Shown piece after piece: positions 1-8,825 of a stretch of DNA of 64,000 nucleotides. The DNA is from Lachnospira pectinoschiza (GTDB lineage Bacteria > Bacillota > Clostridia > Lachnospirales > Lachnospiraceae), in assembly GCF_020564355.1 (NCBI RefSeq), contig NZ_JAJCRR010000001.1, forward strand, positions 496,001-560,000, given 5' to 3'. Position numbers and translations under genes: made by a program. The notes beneath the pieces are model-generated. The model had not been told where the DNA came from, did no database searches, and worked only from the letters and a program-made list of their open reading frames with translations. The first letter of the stretch is position 1, and each line of letters opens with the position of its first letter.

Positions 1-27
1 GAAATTAAATCTGATCGGGTGTATTAA
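1..27 (+). CDS. 3' end of an upstream gene (partial)
   Basis: One frame is open from the window edge, ends in EIKSDRVY and stops at TAA 25-27. That is 15 nt before the kinase start and is consistent with translational coupling. Too little is visible to identify it. In this setting an upstream response regulator would be plausible, but that is only inference. Confidence 0.35.
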   Translation, partial: EIKSDRVY

Positions 28-42
28 AGAGGAAAATATTTA

Positions 43-861
43 ATGGAATGGAAAAAACTGCGCAGAAAAATTCAGGTTCCGGCGTATATCCAGTTTTTTA
101 TCAGTATTGTATTCTGGATTGCGGCGGGGCTTGGGCTGTATGGAACACTGCCGCTTGCGGTTTATGTTTTTATGGGAATGTTACTGGTGTGCAATATCAG
201 TATTATTTTATCGACATTTTTACTGGATAAGTTTTATATTGTTAATTTACAGGAAAATTTTAAAAATCTGGAACATCTTAATTTAAAACTGCGCGCACAG
301 CGGCATGAATACTTAAATGAAATGCAGGTCGTTTACGGATTGCTTGAACTGGAAGAATATGAAGAAGCGTACCGGTATCTGCATCCGCTCTATGAGGACA
401 TAGCGCGGATCGGAAAAGCACTGCGGACGAAAAAACCGGCGGTCAATGCCCTGCTTCAGGCAAAAATGGAGTATGCGCAGAAGCAGCAGATTACATTTTT
501 TGTGGAAGTGTCGTCAGATCTGGCGGCACTTTCCATGGAGCAGTGGGAAGTGTGCCGGATTCTTGGCAATTTAATCGACAATGCCTTTACGGCGGTGTCT
601 GGCATGGACGGAGAGAAAAAGGTACATCTGTGTATTCAGGAAAATGAAAAACAGTATTTGTTTATTGTATACAATAATGGTCCGGTTATACCGGAAAATA
701 AGCGGGAACTGATTTTTAAGAAGGGGTATTCAAGCAAAAAGGAAGAAGGCCACGGACTGGGGCTGTGGATGGTGCGGAAGCTTGCAGGGCAGTATCGTGG
801 CACGATTACCGTTACTTCTGTACCGGGAAAAACAGAATTTGACGTGACACTTCCAAAATAA
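43..861 (+). CDS. GHKL-type sensor histidine kinase
   Basis: This is a membrane histidine kinase of 272 aa. Two hydrophobic helices at about residues 16-34 and 38-61 anchor it. A Spo0B-like helical region follows, with the likely phospho-acceptor H88 in RHEYLNEMQ. The ATPase domain shows the N box (GNLIDNAF, about 174-181) and the G box (GHGLGLWMV, about 239-247). There is no large extracellular sensor loop, so the signal is sensed in or at the membrane or comes from a partner. An AAAGAGG ribosome site precedes the ATG. The nearest regulator downstream is the LytTR protein at 2921, a common partner class for this kinase type, but pairing is inferred. The upstream partial gene could be the true partner. 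Confidence 0.85.
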   Translation: MEWKKLRRKIQVPAYIQFFISIVFWIAAGLGLYGTLPLAVYVFMGMLLVCNISIILSTFLLDKFYIVNLQENFKNLEHLNLKLRAQRHEYLNEMQVVYGLLELEEYEEAYRYLHPLYEDIARIGKALRTKKPAVNALLQAKMEYAQKQQITFFVEVSSDLAALSMEQWEVCRILGNLIDNAFTAVSGMDGEKKVHLCIQENEKQYLFIVYNNGPVIPENKRELIFKKGYSSKKEEGHGLGLWMVRKLAGQYRGTITVTSVPGKTEFDVTLPK

Positions 862-866
862 AAATG

Positions 867-955
867 ACAGTTGCATATCAAAAAGTGACAGTTGCGGATA
901 AAAGATGCGGTATTGCGTGATTATGTCTTTCCTTTCGGTGCTTTTTGTATATACT
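867..955 (+). promoter_or_regulatory. Triple LytTR-like box promoter of the nfeD operon
   Basis: Three direct repeats are spaced exactly 21 bp apart: ACAGTTGCA (867-875), ACAGTTGCG (888-896) and GGTATTGCG (909-917). A -10 hexamer TATACT follows at 950-955. The -35 region is poor, as expected for an activator-dependent promoter. Repeats of this form at two helical turns are the known binding pattern of LytTR-domain regulators, and one is encoded by the last gene of this operon. A second promoter with the same layout lies at 8026-8114. Confidence 0.7.
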
Positions 956-1000
956 GTAAACAGAAAGAAAAAAAGAAGCGAAAAGGAAAGGAGAAGGGCA

Positions 1001-1489
1001 ATGGACGGTTTTATGATTTTGGGAATTGTACTGCTGGCGGCGGGCTTTCTTTTTGTGGGAATTGAAACTCTTATACCGGGCTTTGGCGCGCCGGGAATTT
1101 TAGGAGGGTGTTGTCTGGTCGCCGGTGTGTTTTTAATCGCAGACAGCGTGCAGGAAGCTGTTATTATCGTAGCAGTCGTTTTATTGCTGCTTGCAGTTTT
1201 GATATTTACGCTGGTTACACTGCTTGCAAAGGGCAGGTTAAAGACACCGATTATTCTGAATGATAGAATGAATAAAGAAGAAGGTTACATAAGTTCGACG
1301 GATTTACAGTATCTTGTAGGAAAAAAAGGAGTTGTAACCACGGATTTACATCCGGCAGGGAAAGTACGGATAGAAGATGTAGAGTTTGATGTGATTTCCG
1401 ACGGTGCGTTTTTAGAAAAAGGCACACTGGTGGAGATTTACAAAATCAGCAATTCATCACTTGTCGTCAGAAAGGCAAGACAGGAGTAG
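1001..1489 (+). CDS. NfeD-family membrane protein
   Basis: This 162-aa protein has an N-terminal glycine-rich hydrophobic region (about residues 4-75) that forms several membrane helices. A soluble C-terminal OB-like domain (about 100-160) follows, with LVGKKGVV and a closing VEIYKIS..LVVRKA segment, which is the short NfeD pattern. NfeD proteins act with flotillin-like proteins in membrane microdomains, and a flotillin gene follows directly. The frame is open from ATG 905, but ATG 1001 follows AAGGAAAGGAG and gives the family's usual N-terminus, so 1001 is chosen. The upstream start would also sit inside the mapped promoter. Confidence 0.85.
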   Translation: MDGFMILGIVLLAAGFLFVGIETLIPGFGAPGILGGCCLVAGVFLIADSVQEAVIIVAVVLLLLAVLIFTLVTLLAKGRLKTPIILNDRMNKEEGYISSTDLQYLVGKKGVVTTDLHPAGKVRIEDVEFDVISDGAFLEKGTLVEIYKISNSSLVVRKARQE

Positions 1490-1562
1490 AGATTAATTCA
1501 AATGGGCAGCCATTTTGTATTAATAAATGAAAATATGCATACACAGAAAGGGGTTAAAGGTT

Positions 1563-2549
1563 ATGGTAGGACCGATTATTGTTGCAGCAGTAGTAGTATT
1601 TATTTTGATTATGTTTTTCTCGTTTGTTCCGGTGGGACTGTGGATTTCATCGATGGCATCCGGAGTGCGGGTTGGCATTTTCACACTGATTGGTATGCGT
1701 TTAAGACGTGTTGTCCCGGCAAGAATTATTCTTCCGCTCATTAAGGCAACCAAAGCCGGTATCGCATTGCAGGTCAACCAGTTAGAAGCACATTACCTTG
1801 CAGGCGGTAACGTAGACGGCGTTGTTGATGCGCTGATTGCTGCAGAACGTGCAGGCATTGATTTACCGTTTGAAAAGGCGGCGGCAATTGATCTTGCGGG
1901 ACGAAATGTCTTAGAAGCCGTAAAGATGAGCGTTAATCCGAAGGTGATTGAAACACCGAATATTTCAGCTGTGGCAAAGGATGGTATTGAACTGCTTGTA
2001 AAGGCAAGAGTCACTGTAAGAACAAATCTGGAACGTCTGGTTGGCGGTGCCGGTGAAGCAACGATTATCGCACGTATCGGTGAAGGTATTGTTACAACGG
2101 TAGGTTCGGCAGCAGAACACAAGAGAGTGCTTGAAAATCCGGACGATATTTCAAAGCTGGTATTATCAAAGGGATTGGATGCGGGAACTGCATTTGAAAT
2201 TCTTTCCATCGACATTGCGGATGTCGACATCGGACGAAACATTGGTGCACATTTACAGAGTCTTCAGGCAGAGGCCGACAAAAATATCGCACAGGCAAAA
2301 GCAGAGGAACGCCGTGCAATGGCGGTTGCAAAGGAACAGGAAATGCGCGCTTACGTTGTAGAAGCCGAAGCCGAAGTACCAAAGGCACTGGCATACGCAC
2401 TGCGTGAAGGCAAGTTAGGCATCATGGATTACTATGATATGCAGAATATCAAGGCAGATACGAAAATGCGTGAAAATATCGCAAGAGAAGACATTAATGC
2501 AAAGAAGATTTTAGAGGGTGATGCACATGAACCAAAAGATGTCTTATAG
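1563..2549 (+). CDS. floA: Flotillin-like protein FloA
   Basis: The protein of 328 aa has a short N-terminal membrane segment ([18 protein letters not shown]) and a re-entrant hydrophobic stretch. An SPFH/band-7-like domain follows, then an alanine- and glutamate-rich helical region ([18 protein letters not shown]) typical of flotillins. FloA forms oligomers that organise functional membrane microdomains in Firmicutes. The frame opens at 1527, but ATG 1563 follows AGAAAGGGG and matches the family start MVGPI. It sits 73 nt after nfeD and overlaps the next gene, consistent with a single transcription unit controlled by the LytTR-like promoter at 867. Confidence 0.92.
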   Translation: MVGPIIVAAVVVFILIMFFSFVPVGLWISSMASGVRVGIFTLIGMRLRRVVPARIILPLIKATKAGIALQVNQLEAHYLAGGNVDGVVDALIAAERAGIDLPFEKAAAIDLAGRNVLEAVKMSVNPKVIETPNISAVAKDGIELLVKARVTVRTNLERLVGGAGEATIIARIGEGIVTTVGSAAEHKRVLENPDDISKLVLSKGLDAGTAFEILSIDIADVDIGRNIGAHLQSLQAEADKNIAQAKAEERRAMAVAKEQEMRAYVVEAEAEVPKALAYALREGKLGIMDYYDMQNIKADTKMRENIAREDINAKKILEGDAHEPKDVL

Positions 2550-2907
2550 CAGCCAGCAGCAGTTAAAAAAGACGATTGCGGCAAGACTGAAAGCAGCAGG
2601 CAGTGAACTTGGCGGGCAGTTAGGCGCACAGGTTGTCAGACAGCTTGGCGGACAGCCGGGGAACCGGCAGTCTGCTGCTCCGCCGCTGCCATCCACACAG
2701 CAGCAGGCACAGCCGCGGCAGGAAGTTCATACCATGCCGGACGGCATGTCCTGTGCACAGGATATGCACCGTGCAGGTAAAACAGGATTTGAGGGAATAT
2801 CTGGCGGCATGGATACAGAAGTATTAAGACAGGCAGTTGTATTATCCGAGATTCTTGCAGAACCGGTATGTAAAAGAAGACACAGAAGAAACAGACACAC
2901 GATTTGA
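2527..2907 (+). CDS. Small hypothetical protein of the floA operon
   Basis: This 126-aa soluble protein overlaps the floA 3' end by 23 nt and ends 13 nt before the LytTR regulator. The N-terminus is helical and glutamine-rich. The middle is a low-complexity Q/P/A-rich linker. The C-terminal about 30 residues, [20 protein letters not shown] followed by a basic tail, look like the conserved core. AGAGGG precedes ATG 2527; GTG 2518 and ATG 2521 are alternatives. I do not recognise a family. The conserved position between floA and a regulator suggests a role tied to FloA, which is inference. Confidence 0.6.
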   Translation: MNQKMSYSSQQQLKKTIAARLKAAGSELGGQLGAQVVRQLGGQPGNRQSAAPPLPSTQQQAQPRQEVHTMPDGMSCAQDMHRAGKTGFEGISGGMDTEVLRQAVVLSEILAEPVCKRRHRRNRHTI

Positions 2908-2920
2908 AAGGGAAAATGAC

Positions 2921-3826
2921 ATGGCAATCAAGGTAATGCTTGTAGACGATGAGGCTCATATCCGCTTGATTTTGCGCAGGGTCATAGAACGGAATCCGGC
3001 ATTTTGTGTTGTCAGCGAATGTGACAGCATGACAGATGCCCTGCTGGCTTTTCACGAAACGCAGCCTGAGGTTGTGTTTATGGATATTGAGATTAAGGGC
3101 AGCAGCGGAATAGACTGTGCAAAGGTAATTGCACAGTCTGCGCCGGATACGAAAATCATTTTTGCAACGGCATATTCGGAGTATATGTCCAATGCGTTTG
3201 AACTGTATGCGTTTGACTATCTGGTAAAGCCATTTGATATGGAACGGATTCAGCATACACTGGAGCGGATACAGCGTAGTTATGAAAGTCAGTATCAGGG
3301 CGTCAGTAAAAATGATATGGACGCCGTAAACAATATAAATGATAGCAACGGTAATAATAACGGCGGCAGTGTAAAAGACAACATAGGTGACACGGACAGT
3401 ATCAATATCTGTCAGAATCAGAATCCGTCAGAAGTACCGTCCGGGTCCAAAAAGGCAGATATACCGTCCGAAAAAGCGCGGGAGAAGCTTCACGAGAAAG
3501 ATAAAATCCTGATTAAGGGCAAAGAAAGCGTGCGTTTTTTTGATAAAGACGACATTATTTTTGTAGAGCGTGAGAACAATGCCACGATTCTTTATACGGC
3601 AGATGCAGAACCGTTTACGACCAGCATGGCAATCAGCGAGCTGGAAGAAAAGCTTTCGGACACAGGTTTCCTTAGAAGCCACAAGTCGTATCTGATTAAT
3701 GTTTCAAAAATTAAATCCATTGAGCCGTATGGCAGGTGGACGTATGTTGTCAAATTCAAAGGAACACAAAAAGATGCGCTGATTACAAAAGAACATTTTG
3801 AGGAGATTAAACAGATTTACGGATAG
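2921..3826 (+). CDS. LytTR-family response regulator
   Basis: The 301-aa protein has an N-terminal receiver domain (about 1-120) with DD at 9-10, the phospho-acceptor D55 in FMDIEIKG, and the conserved K of LVKPF. A long N/D/G/S-rich linker (about 125-190) follows, then a C-terminal LytTR DNA-binding domain (about 195-300) with FVERENNATILYT and LRSHKSYLINVSKI. LytTR proteins bind direct repeats about 21 bp apart, which is what lies before nfeD (867-917) and before 8228 (8026-8076). Autoregulation of its own operon is therefore likely. ATG 2921 follows GAAAGGGAAA. The frame extends upstream to 2837, but that start would overlap the previous gene. The linker is unusually long for the family. 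Confidence 0.9.
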   Translation: MAIKVMLVDDEAHIRLILRRVIERNPAFCVVSECDSMTDALLAFHETQPEVVFMDIEIKGSSGIDCAKVIAQSAPDTKIIFATAYSEYMSNAFELYAFDYLVKPFDMERIQHTLERIQRSYESQYQGVSKNDMDAVNNINDSNGNNNGGSVKDNIGDTDSINICQNQNPSEVPSGSKKADIPSEKAREKLHEKDKILIKGKESVRFFDKDDIIFVERENNATILYTADAEPFTTSMAISELEEKLSDTGFLRSHKSYLINVSKIKSIEPYGRWTYVVKFKGTQKDALITKEHFEEIKQIYG

Positions 3827-3865
3827 TACGGGGCAGTACACATTTTCCGTAAATCTGTTTTGCGT
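3810..3865 (+). terminator. Rho-independent terminator of the floA-LytTR operon
   Basis: A 14-bp perfect inverted repeat has arms at 3810-3823 (AACAGATTTACGGA) and 3846-3859, followed by TTTGCGTT. The left arm overlaps the regulator's stop codon. The T run is short, so strength is uncertain. Confidence 0.65.
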
Positions 3866-3906
3866 TATAAATCCATAGATGTTGCAGGAAGTTGTGGCGT
3901 TTAGGG

Positions 3907-3935
3907 TTGGTTTCTTTTCCGCTTTATGATACAAT
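3907..3935 (+). promoter_or_regulatory. Sigma-A-type promoter
   Basis: TTGGTT (3907-3912), a 17-nt spacer and TACAAT (3930-3935) lie just upstream of the flavoprotein gene at 3959. Confidence 0.5.
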
Positions 3936-3958
3936 AGCCTTGTTTAGTCAGCAAAGGA

Positions 3959-5218
3959 ATGAAAAAGATGAAAAAATGTTTAATCGCCGGCGGCGGTGCA
4001 GCCGGCATGATGGCTGCCATTACGGCGGCAAGAAATGGAAATCAGGTTATTTTATTTGAAAAAAACGAAAAGCTTGGAAAGAAGCTGTTTATTACAGGAA
4101 AGGGCCGTTGTAATTTTACGAATGCAGGCGATTCCGAGGATATTTTTAACAGTGTCGTCACCAATCGCAAGTTTTTATACAGCGCGTTCAACGGCTTTTC
4201 CAATTATGATACAATGGGCTTTTTTGATGAACTGGGGCTGGCGTTTAAAATTGAACGCGGCAACCGCGTATTCCCGGAATCAGACCATTCCTCAGATGTC
4301 ATCGGCGCATTACAGCGTGAGATGAAAAAGCTGTCGGTAGAGGTTCATTTAAATACTGAGGTTGTGCAGGTGTGCCACAAGGACGGCAGATTTACAGGGC
4401 TGAGGGTGAAAGATACAGTGACAGGCAGTAAGCGCATGGTACAGGGCAATGCGCTGATTATAGCGACCGGCGGTAATTCTTATCAGTCTACAGGCTCTAC
4501 CGGGGACGGCTACCGTTTTGCAAAAGAACTGGGACACGAAGTGACACCGATTCTTCCGGCACTGGTGCCGTTTATTGTAAAAGAAGAATGGGAGCGCGAG
4601 TTGCAGGGGCTCAGCCTTAAAAATGTGGCAGTTACGATTTCAGATCCGGATACCGGCAAAAAGATTTACTCAGATTTTGGGGAAATGCTTTTTACGCACT
4701 TTGGCGTGAGCGGTCCGACAGTGCTTAGTGCCAGCAGTTATGCGGCAAAGGTTATCCGCCAGAAAAATCTTTTACTTACGATAGATTTAAAACCGGCACT
4801 TGATGAAGCACAGCTAGACGAGCGTGTGCTGCGGGATTTTGAAGAAGCAAAGAATAAAAGCTTTAAAAATTCACTGGATAAGCTATTGCCAAAGAAGCTG
4901 ATTCCTGTGGTTGTGGAATTAAGTAAAATCCCACCGGACAAGAAAATCCACGAGGTCACAAAGCAGGAACGCCAGCGGCTGGTTACGCTGTTAAAGAATT
5001 TCAAGTTGACCCTTACGGGACTGCGCGGCTTTCAGGAAGCCATTATCACGCAGGGCGGTGTGAGTGTCAAAGAAGTCAATCCGGCAACGATGGAATCAAA
5101 GCTGGTATCCGGTGTGTATTTTGCGGGTGAAGTCTTAGACGTGGATGCCGTAACCGGCGGTTTTAATTTGCAGATTGCGTGGTCAACAGCCTATGCGGCG
5201 GCGGCACATTTATCGTAA
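3959..5218 (+). CDS. BaiN/HI0933-type NAD(P)/FAD-dependent oxidoreductase
   Basis: The 419-aa flavoprotein has an N-terminal Rossmann FAD site (CLIAGGGAAGMMAA, about residues 7-20). The family signature GKKLFITGKGRCNFTNA follows at about residues 40-56, and a C-terminal FAD contact VYFAGEVLDVDAVTGGFNLQ. This is the widespread YhiN/HI0933 family, which includes BaiN. The physiological substrate of most members is unknown, so a bile-acid role should not be assumed. It sits alone behind its own promoter, before cmk. M1 and M4 are both possible starts. Confidence 0.85.
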   Translation: MKKMKKCLIAGGGAAGMMAAITAARNGNQVILFEKNEKLGKKLFITGKGRCNFTNAGDSEDIFNSVVTNRKFLYSAFNGFSNYDTMGFFDELGLAFKIERGNRVFPESDHSSDVIGALQREMKKLSVEVHLNTEVVQVCHKDGRFTGLRVKDTVTGSKRMVQGNALIIATGGNSYQSTGSTGDGYRFAKELGHEVTPILPALVPFIVKEEWERELQGLSLKNVAVTISDPDTGKKIYSDFGEMLFTHFGVSGPTVLSASSYAAKVIRQKNLLLTIDLKPALDEAQLDERVLRDFEEAKNKSFKNSLDKLLPKKLIPVVVELSKIPPDKKIHEVTKQERQRLVTLLKNFKLTLTGLRGFQEAIITQGGVSVKEVNPATMESKLVSGVYFAGEVLDVDAVTGGFNLQIAWSTAYAAAAHLS

Positions 5219-5312
5219 AAGTTTTGATAAATGGCAGTAAGACGAAAAATTTATAAATATTTTAAATATAAAATGTAAAATATTACAATAAATGTAATGG
5301 AATGGAGAAAAA

Positions 5313-5984
5313 ATGGCAGTATCAATAGCGATTGACGGACCTGCTGGTGCAGGAAAAAGTACGATTGCCAAGCTTTTGGCGGCAAAGATGAATTATATTT
5401 ATGTGGATACAGGCGCAATGTACCGTGCAATGGCGGTATATTTTACGCAGAATCACGTCAACCCGGACGATGAGCGTGAAATCAATGCGGCAGTGTCCAA
5501 TGTGGACATTACGATTGAATATATGGACGGCGTACAGCAGGTGATTTTAAACGGTGACAATGTCACAGGACTGTTACGCACAGAAGAAACAGGAAAAATG
5601 GCTTCAAAGACATCAAAGTATGCGGCAGTGCGCAGTAAGCTGGTGGATTTACAGCGAAAGCTGGCAAAGACAACCGATGTCATTATGGACGGCAGGGACA
5701 TTGGAACGACCGTGCTTCCGGATGCTTTTGTAAAAATTTATCTGACAGCGAGTACACAGGCACGCGCAAAAAGAAGATTTGACGAGCTTACACAGAAAGG
5801 TGAGCAGTGTAATCTGGAAGAAATTGCGGCAGATATCGAAAGCCGTGACTATGCTGACATGCACCGTGAAATTTCCCCGTTAAAGCAGGCAGAAGATGCA
5901 ATACTGGTGGATACATCCGATATGAATATCGAAGAAGTTGTTGCAAAGCTTACACAGATTATTGAGGAGAAAAAGGCATCATGA
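5313..5984 (+). CDS. cmk: Cytidylate kinase
   Basis: CMP/dCMP kinase of 223 aa. The P-loop GPAGAGKST is at residues 8-16, and DTGAMYRA and MDGRDIGTTVLPDA follow. These are hallmark motifs of the family, and the length is typical. It phosphorylates CMP and dCMP for nucleotide pools. Its last codons overlap the ispH start (ATGA), as in the conserved clostridial cmk-ispH-rpsA operon. GGAG precedes the ATG. Confidence 0.95.
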   Translation: MAVSIAIDGPAGAGKSTIAKLLAAKMNYIYVDTGAMYRAMAVYFTQNHVNPDDEREINAAVSNVDITIEYMDGVQQVILNGDNVTGLLRTEETGKMASKTSKYAAVRSKLVDLQRKLAKTTDVIMDGRDIGTTVLPDAFVKIYLTASTQARAKRRFDELTQKGEQCNLEEIAADIESRDYADMHREISPLKQAEDAILVDTSDMNIEEVVAKLTQIIEEKKAS

Positions 5985-6829
5985 AAGAAGTGATTCTTGC
6001 AAAATCGGCAGGATTTTGTTTTGGTGTAAAGCGTGCGGTGGATACCGTATATGAACAGACAGGCAAAAAAAACGTCTATACATTTGGACCGATTATTCAT
6101 AATGAAGAAGTTGTTAAAGATTTAGAAAAAAAAGGCGTCTTTGTTATTAATACAATGGAGGAATTAGACGATATTACAGAAGGAACGGTGATTATCCGTT
6201 CACACGGAGTATCCAGTGCGGTTTATGAAGCATTGCAGAAGAAAGGCGTGGAAATTGTAGATGCCACCTGTCCGTTTGTATTAAAAATTCACAATATTGT
6301 GAAACAGGAAAGTGCAAATGGCAAGCAGATTGTTATTATCGGCAATGAAAAACACCCCGAAGTCGAAGGAATTATGGGGTGGTCCAAAACACAAGTACAT
6401 GTGGTTGATACCGCAGAAAAGGCACAAAATCTGCAATTAGACCCACAGCGGGAAGTGTGTATCGTATCCCAGACGACATTTAATTACAATAAATTTAAAG
6501 AATTAGTTGAAATTATATCCGAAAAGGGGTACAATATTATTATTCGTAATACAATTTGTAATGCAACTGAGGAACGTCAGACAGAAGCACGGGAGATAGC
6601 GAAGCGTGTTGATGCAATGATAGTAGTCGGAGGCAGCAGCAGTTCCAATACGCGAAAACTGTATGAAATCTGTAAGAACGAGTGTAAAGATACATATTAC
6701 ATTCAGACGCTTAATGACCTTGACATGACAAGTTTGGGCAAGGCAGACTGCATAGGTATTACAGCAGGGGCATCGACCCCAAACAATATTATTCAGGAGG
6801 TTTACACTAATGTCAGAACAGAGCTTTGA
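5981..6829 (+). CDS. ispH: 4-hydroxy-3-methylbut-2-enyl diphosphate reductase
   Basis: IspH of 282 aa, the last enzyme of the MEP isoprenoid pathway, with a [4Fe-4S] cluster. The three cluster cysteines are visible in AGFCFGV (Cys13), DATCPFV (about 97) and RNTICNAT (about 190). Other conserved motifs are RSHGV, SQTTF, GGSSSSNT and TAGASTP. The 3' end overlaps rpsA by 20 nt. In many Clostridia ispH is fused to an S1-repeat protein; here the two are separate but overlapping. Confidence 0.96.
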   Translation: MKEVILAKSAGFCFGVKRAVDTVYEQTGKKNVYTFGPIIHNEEVVKDLEKKGVFVINTMEELDDITEGTVIIRSHGVSSAVYEALQKKGVEIVDATCPFVLKIHNIVKQESANGKQIVIIGNEKHPEVEGIMGWSKTQVHVVDTAEKAQNLQLDPQREVCIVSQTTFNYNKFKELVEIISEKGYNIIIRNTICNATEERQTEAREIAKRVDAMIVVGGSSSSNTRKLYEICKNECKDTYYIQTLNDLDMTSLGKADCIGITAGASTPNNIIQEVYTNVRTEL

Positions 6830-7892
6830 AGAGATGTTAGATGAAACATTTAAGACAATACATACAGGAGAGGTAGTTGACGGTACTGTTATCGACGTTA
6901 AGGAAGACCAGATCATCCTTAACATCGGCTATAAGGCAGATGGTATTATTACACGTAATGAATACTCATCTACACCGGGCATTGACTTAACAACAGTTGT
7001 ATCTGTTGGTGATACAATGCAGGCTAAGGTCCTTAAAGTAAACGACGGCGAAGGTCAGGTATTATTAACATACAGAAGACTTGTAGCTGATAACGGTAAT
7101 AAGAAGCTTGAAGAAGCTTTTGAAAACCAGACAGTATTAACAGCAACAGTAAGTCAGGTTATGAATGGCGGTCTTGGTGTTGTCATTGACGAAGCAAGAG
7201 TATTTATTCCGGCAAGTCTTGTTTCAGACACATATGTAAAGGATTTATCTGTATACAAGGATAAGGAAGTTTCTTTCGTAATCACAGAGTACAATCCAAA
7301 GAGAAGAAGAATCATCGGTGACTGCAAGCAGTTAATCGTTGCACAGAAGGAAGCAGCACAGAAGGAATTATTAGAAAAGATTCACGAAGGTGATACAATC
7401 GAAGGAACAGTTAAGAATGTAACAGACTTCGGTGCATTTATCGACCTCGGCGGTGTTGACGGACTTCTTCATATTTCAGAAATGTCATGGGGCAGAACAG
7501 AAAATCCTAAGAAAGTATACAAGGTTGGCGATTCTGTAAAGTGCTTCATTAAGGAAATCAACGGCAATAAGATTGCTTTAAGCGTGAAGTATCCGGATTC
7601 TAATCCTTGGAACGATGCAGCTACAAAGTATGCTGTAGGTAACGTTGTTAAGGGTAAAGTTGCAAGAATGACAGATTTCGGTGCATTCGTACAGCTTGAA
7701 GAAGGTGTTGACGCATTACTTCATGTTTCACAGATTGCGAAGGAACATATTGAAAAGCCTTCAGATGTTCTTTCAATCGGTCAGGAAATCGAAGCAAAGG
7801 TTGTTGACATGAACGAAGCTGAAAAGAAGATCAGTCTCAGCATGAAGGCTCTTGCATCAGATAACGCTCAGGAAGAATCAACAGAAGAATAA
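6810..7892 (+). CDS. rpsA: S1 RNA-binding domain protein (ribosomal protein S1 type)
   Basis: The 360-aa protein carries about four S1 OB-fold repeats, starting near residues 17, 103, 190 and 275. The last two are the best conserved (VTDFGAFIDLGGVDGLLHIS and MTDFGAFVQLEEGVDALLHV). It binds mRNA and in this family acts at or near the ribosome. A strong AGGAGG lies 8 nt before ATG 6810, inside the ispH coding end, which allows translation independent of ispH. Codon use looks more biased (AAG, GGT, ACA) than in its neighbours, fitting a highly expressed gene. A strong terminator follows. Confidence 0.93.
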   Translation: MSEQSFEEMLDETFKTIHTGEVVDGTVIDVKEDQIILNIGYKADGIITRNEYSSTPGIDLTTVVSVGDTMQAKVLKVNDGEGQVLLTYRRLVADNGNKKLEEAFENQTVLTATVSQVMNGGLGVVIDEARVFIPASLVSDTYVKDLSVYKDKEVSFVITEYNPKRRRIIGDCKQLIVAQKEAAQKELLEKIHEGDTIEGTVKNVTDFGAFIDLGGVDGLLHISEMSWGRTENPKKVYKVGDSVKCFIKEINGNKIALSVKYPDSNPWNDAATKYAVGNVVKGKVARMTDFGAFVQLEEGVDALLHVSQIAKEHIEKPSDVLSIGQEIEAKVVDMNEAEKKISLSMKALASDNAQEESTEE

Positions 7893-7924
7893 TTTAGAAC
7901 GGTCATCAGACAGTCTATATTCAT

Positions 7925-7971
7925 AAAAGCTGCCGCTGCCACATTTCATATGTGGCGGCGGTAGCTTTTTT
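7925..7971 (+). terminator. Rho-independent terminator after rpsA
   Basis: A long GC-rich hairpin (AAGCTGCCGCTGCCACAT paired with ATGTGGCGGCGGTAGCTT) has a 5-nt loop and is followed by a T run. Confidence 0.92.
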
Positions 7972-8025
7972 ACGTGGCTTGTTTGTCGGTTTTTTGCCGG
8001 AAACAAGGACAATTATTGTTTTCTG

Positions 8026-8114
8026 ACATTTGAACTCCTGAAAGTGACAGTTGCGGGGCAAAGCTGAGGTATTGCGTGATTATGTCTTCTGTTTTGGGAA
8101 ATTTGGTATATACT
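8026..8114 (+). promoter_or_regulatory. Second triple LytTR-like box promoter
   Basis: Boxes ACATTTGAA (8026-8034), ACAGTTGCG (8047-8055) and GGTATTGCG (8068-8076) are again 21 bp apart. TATACT is at 8109-8114. The distance from box 2 to the -10 hexamer is the same as in the nfeD promoter. The segments AAAGTGACAGTTGCGG and GGTATTGCGTGATTATGTCT are identical in both copies. It should put the membrane-protein operon at 8228 under the same LytTR regulator. Confidence 0.7.
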
Positions 8115-8227
8115 GTAATCAGAACAAGGGAAAGAAATTAAAAGGGTTAAATTAAAAGAACGTGAATGACAGCACGGGCAGAAGGGCAGGAAGCAAATGT
8201 AAAAGAGAATGTGAGGAGGTGGCAGAG

Positions 8228-8707
8228 ATGTCTGATTATGAAAGCTGGCTGGTAAAAAGAGAAGAAAAAGCGGAACGAAAGAACGCAGTATTCTGGCTGA
8301 TTTTTAGTATCATAATCATTGGTATTGCAATGTGGTGCTTTGTTGATACAATCCGGGAGTATCAGTTTTCCGAAAAACTCCTGCGGGAAGGAACGTGTAT
8401 TACGGCAGAGTACTATGAAGGACATAATGCATATCAGTATTTTGAAGCAGGAAAAAGCAGGTTTGCTGTTTGTAAGAAAAGTATCATCTACAAAGACCAG
8501 GGTGATACCGTGAAAATGTATTATACAGGGGACGACTTTTCACAGGCAGTTCCATTGCTGGCAGACTGGGTATGGATAACGGGATTTGGCATTGAAATTG
8601 CAGTTATGGGAGCTGGTCTTATCGGTGTGATACGGCAGGGAAAGCGGATACACAGAAATAATCTGCGGAAACAAAGTAACCGTGTGAAAAGTGAAAGTGC
8701 ATTTTAG
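8228..8707 (+). CDS. Two-helix membrane protein, LytTR regulon candidate
   Basis: This 159-aa protein has a hydrophobic helix at about residues 20-40 (NAVFWLIFSIIIIGIAMWCF) and a second near 113-135. About 70 residues lie between them, probably outside the membrane. The frame runs back to 8162, but ATG 8228 follows GTGAGGAGGTGG at good spacing. No family is recognised. The second helix plus basic tail and the loop segment (CITAEYYEGHNAYQYFE) recall small DUF3592-like membrane proteins. The regulatory boxes upstream link it to the nfeD-floA unit. Confidence 0.65.
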   Translation: MSDYESWLVKREEKAERKNAVFWLIFSIIIIGIAMWCFVDTIREYQFSEKLLREGTCITAEYYEGHNAYQYFEAGKSRFAVCKKSIIYKDQGDTVKMYYTGDDFSQAVPLLADWVWITGFGIEIAVMGAGLIGVIRQGKRIHRNNLRKQSNRVKSESAF

Positions 8708-8825
8708 GCAGATATAGGAAGTATGAGGGTAAAGTAAAGATGGTCAATAAAATGGAATGAATAAGAGCAGGAGAACAGCTCATGGACAGGTCAGCCGCAG
8801 GGGTGCGGCAGAAATGGAGGCAGTT

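Noticed and set aside
2092..2400. Long minus-strand frames opposite floA and other core genes
   Set aside because: Shadows of strongly coding plus-strand genes without their own signals.
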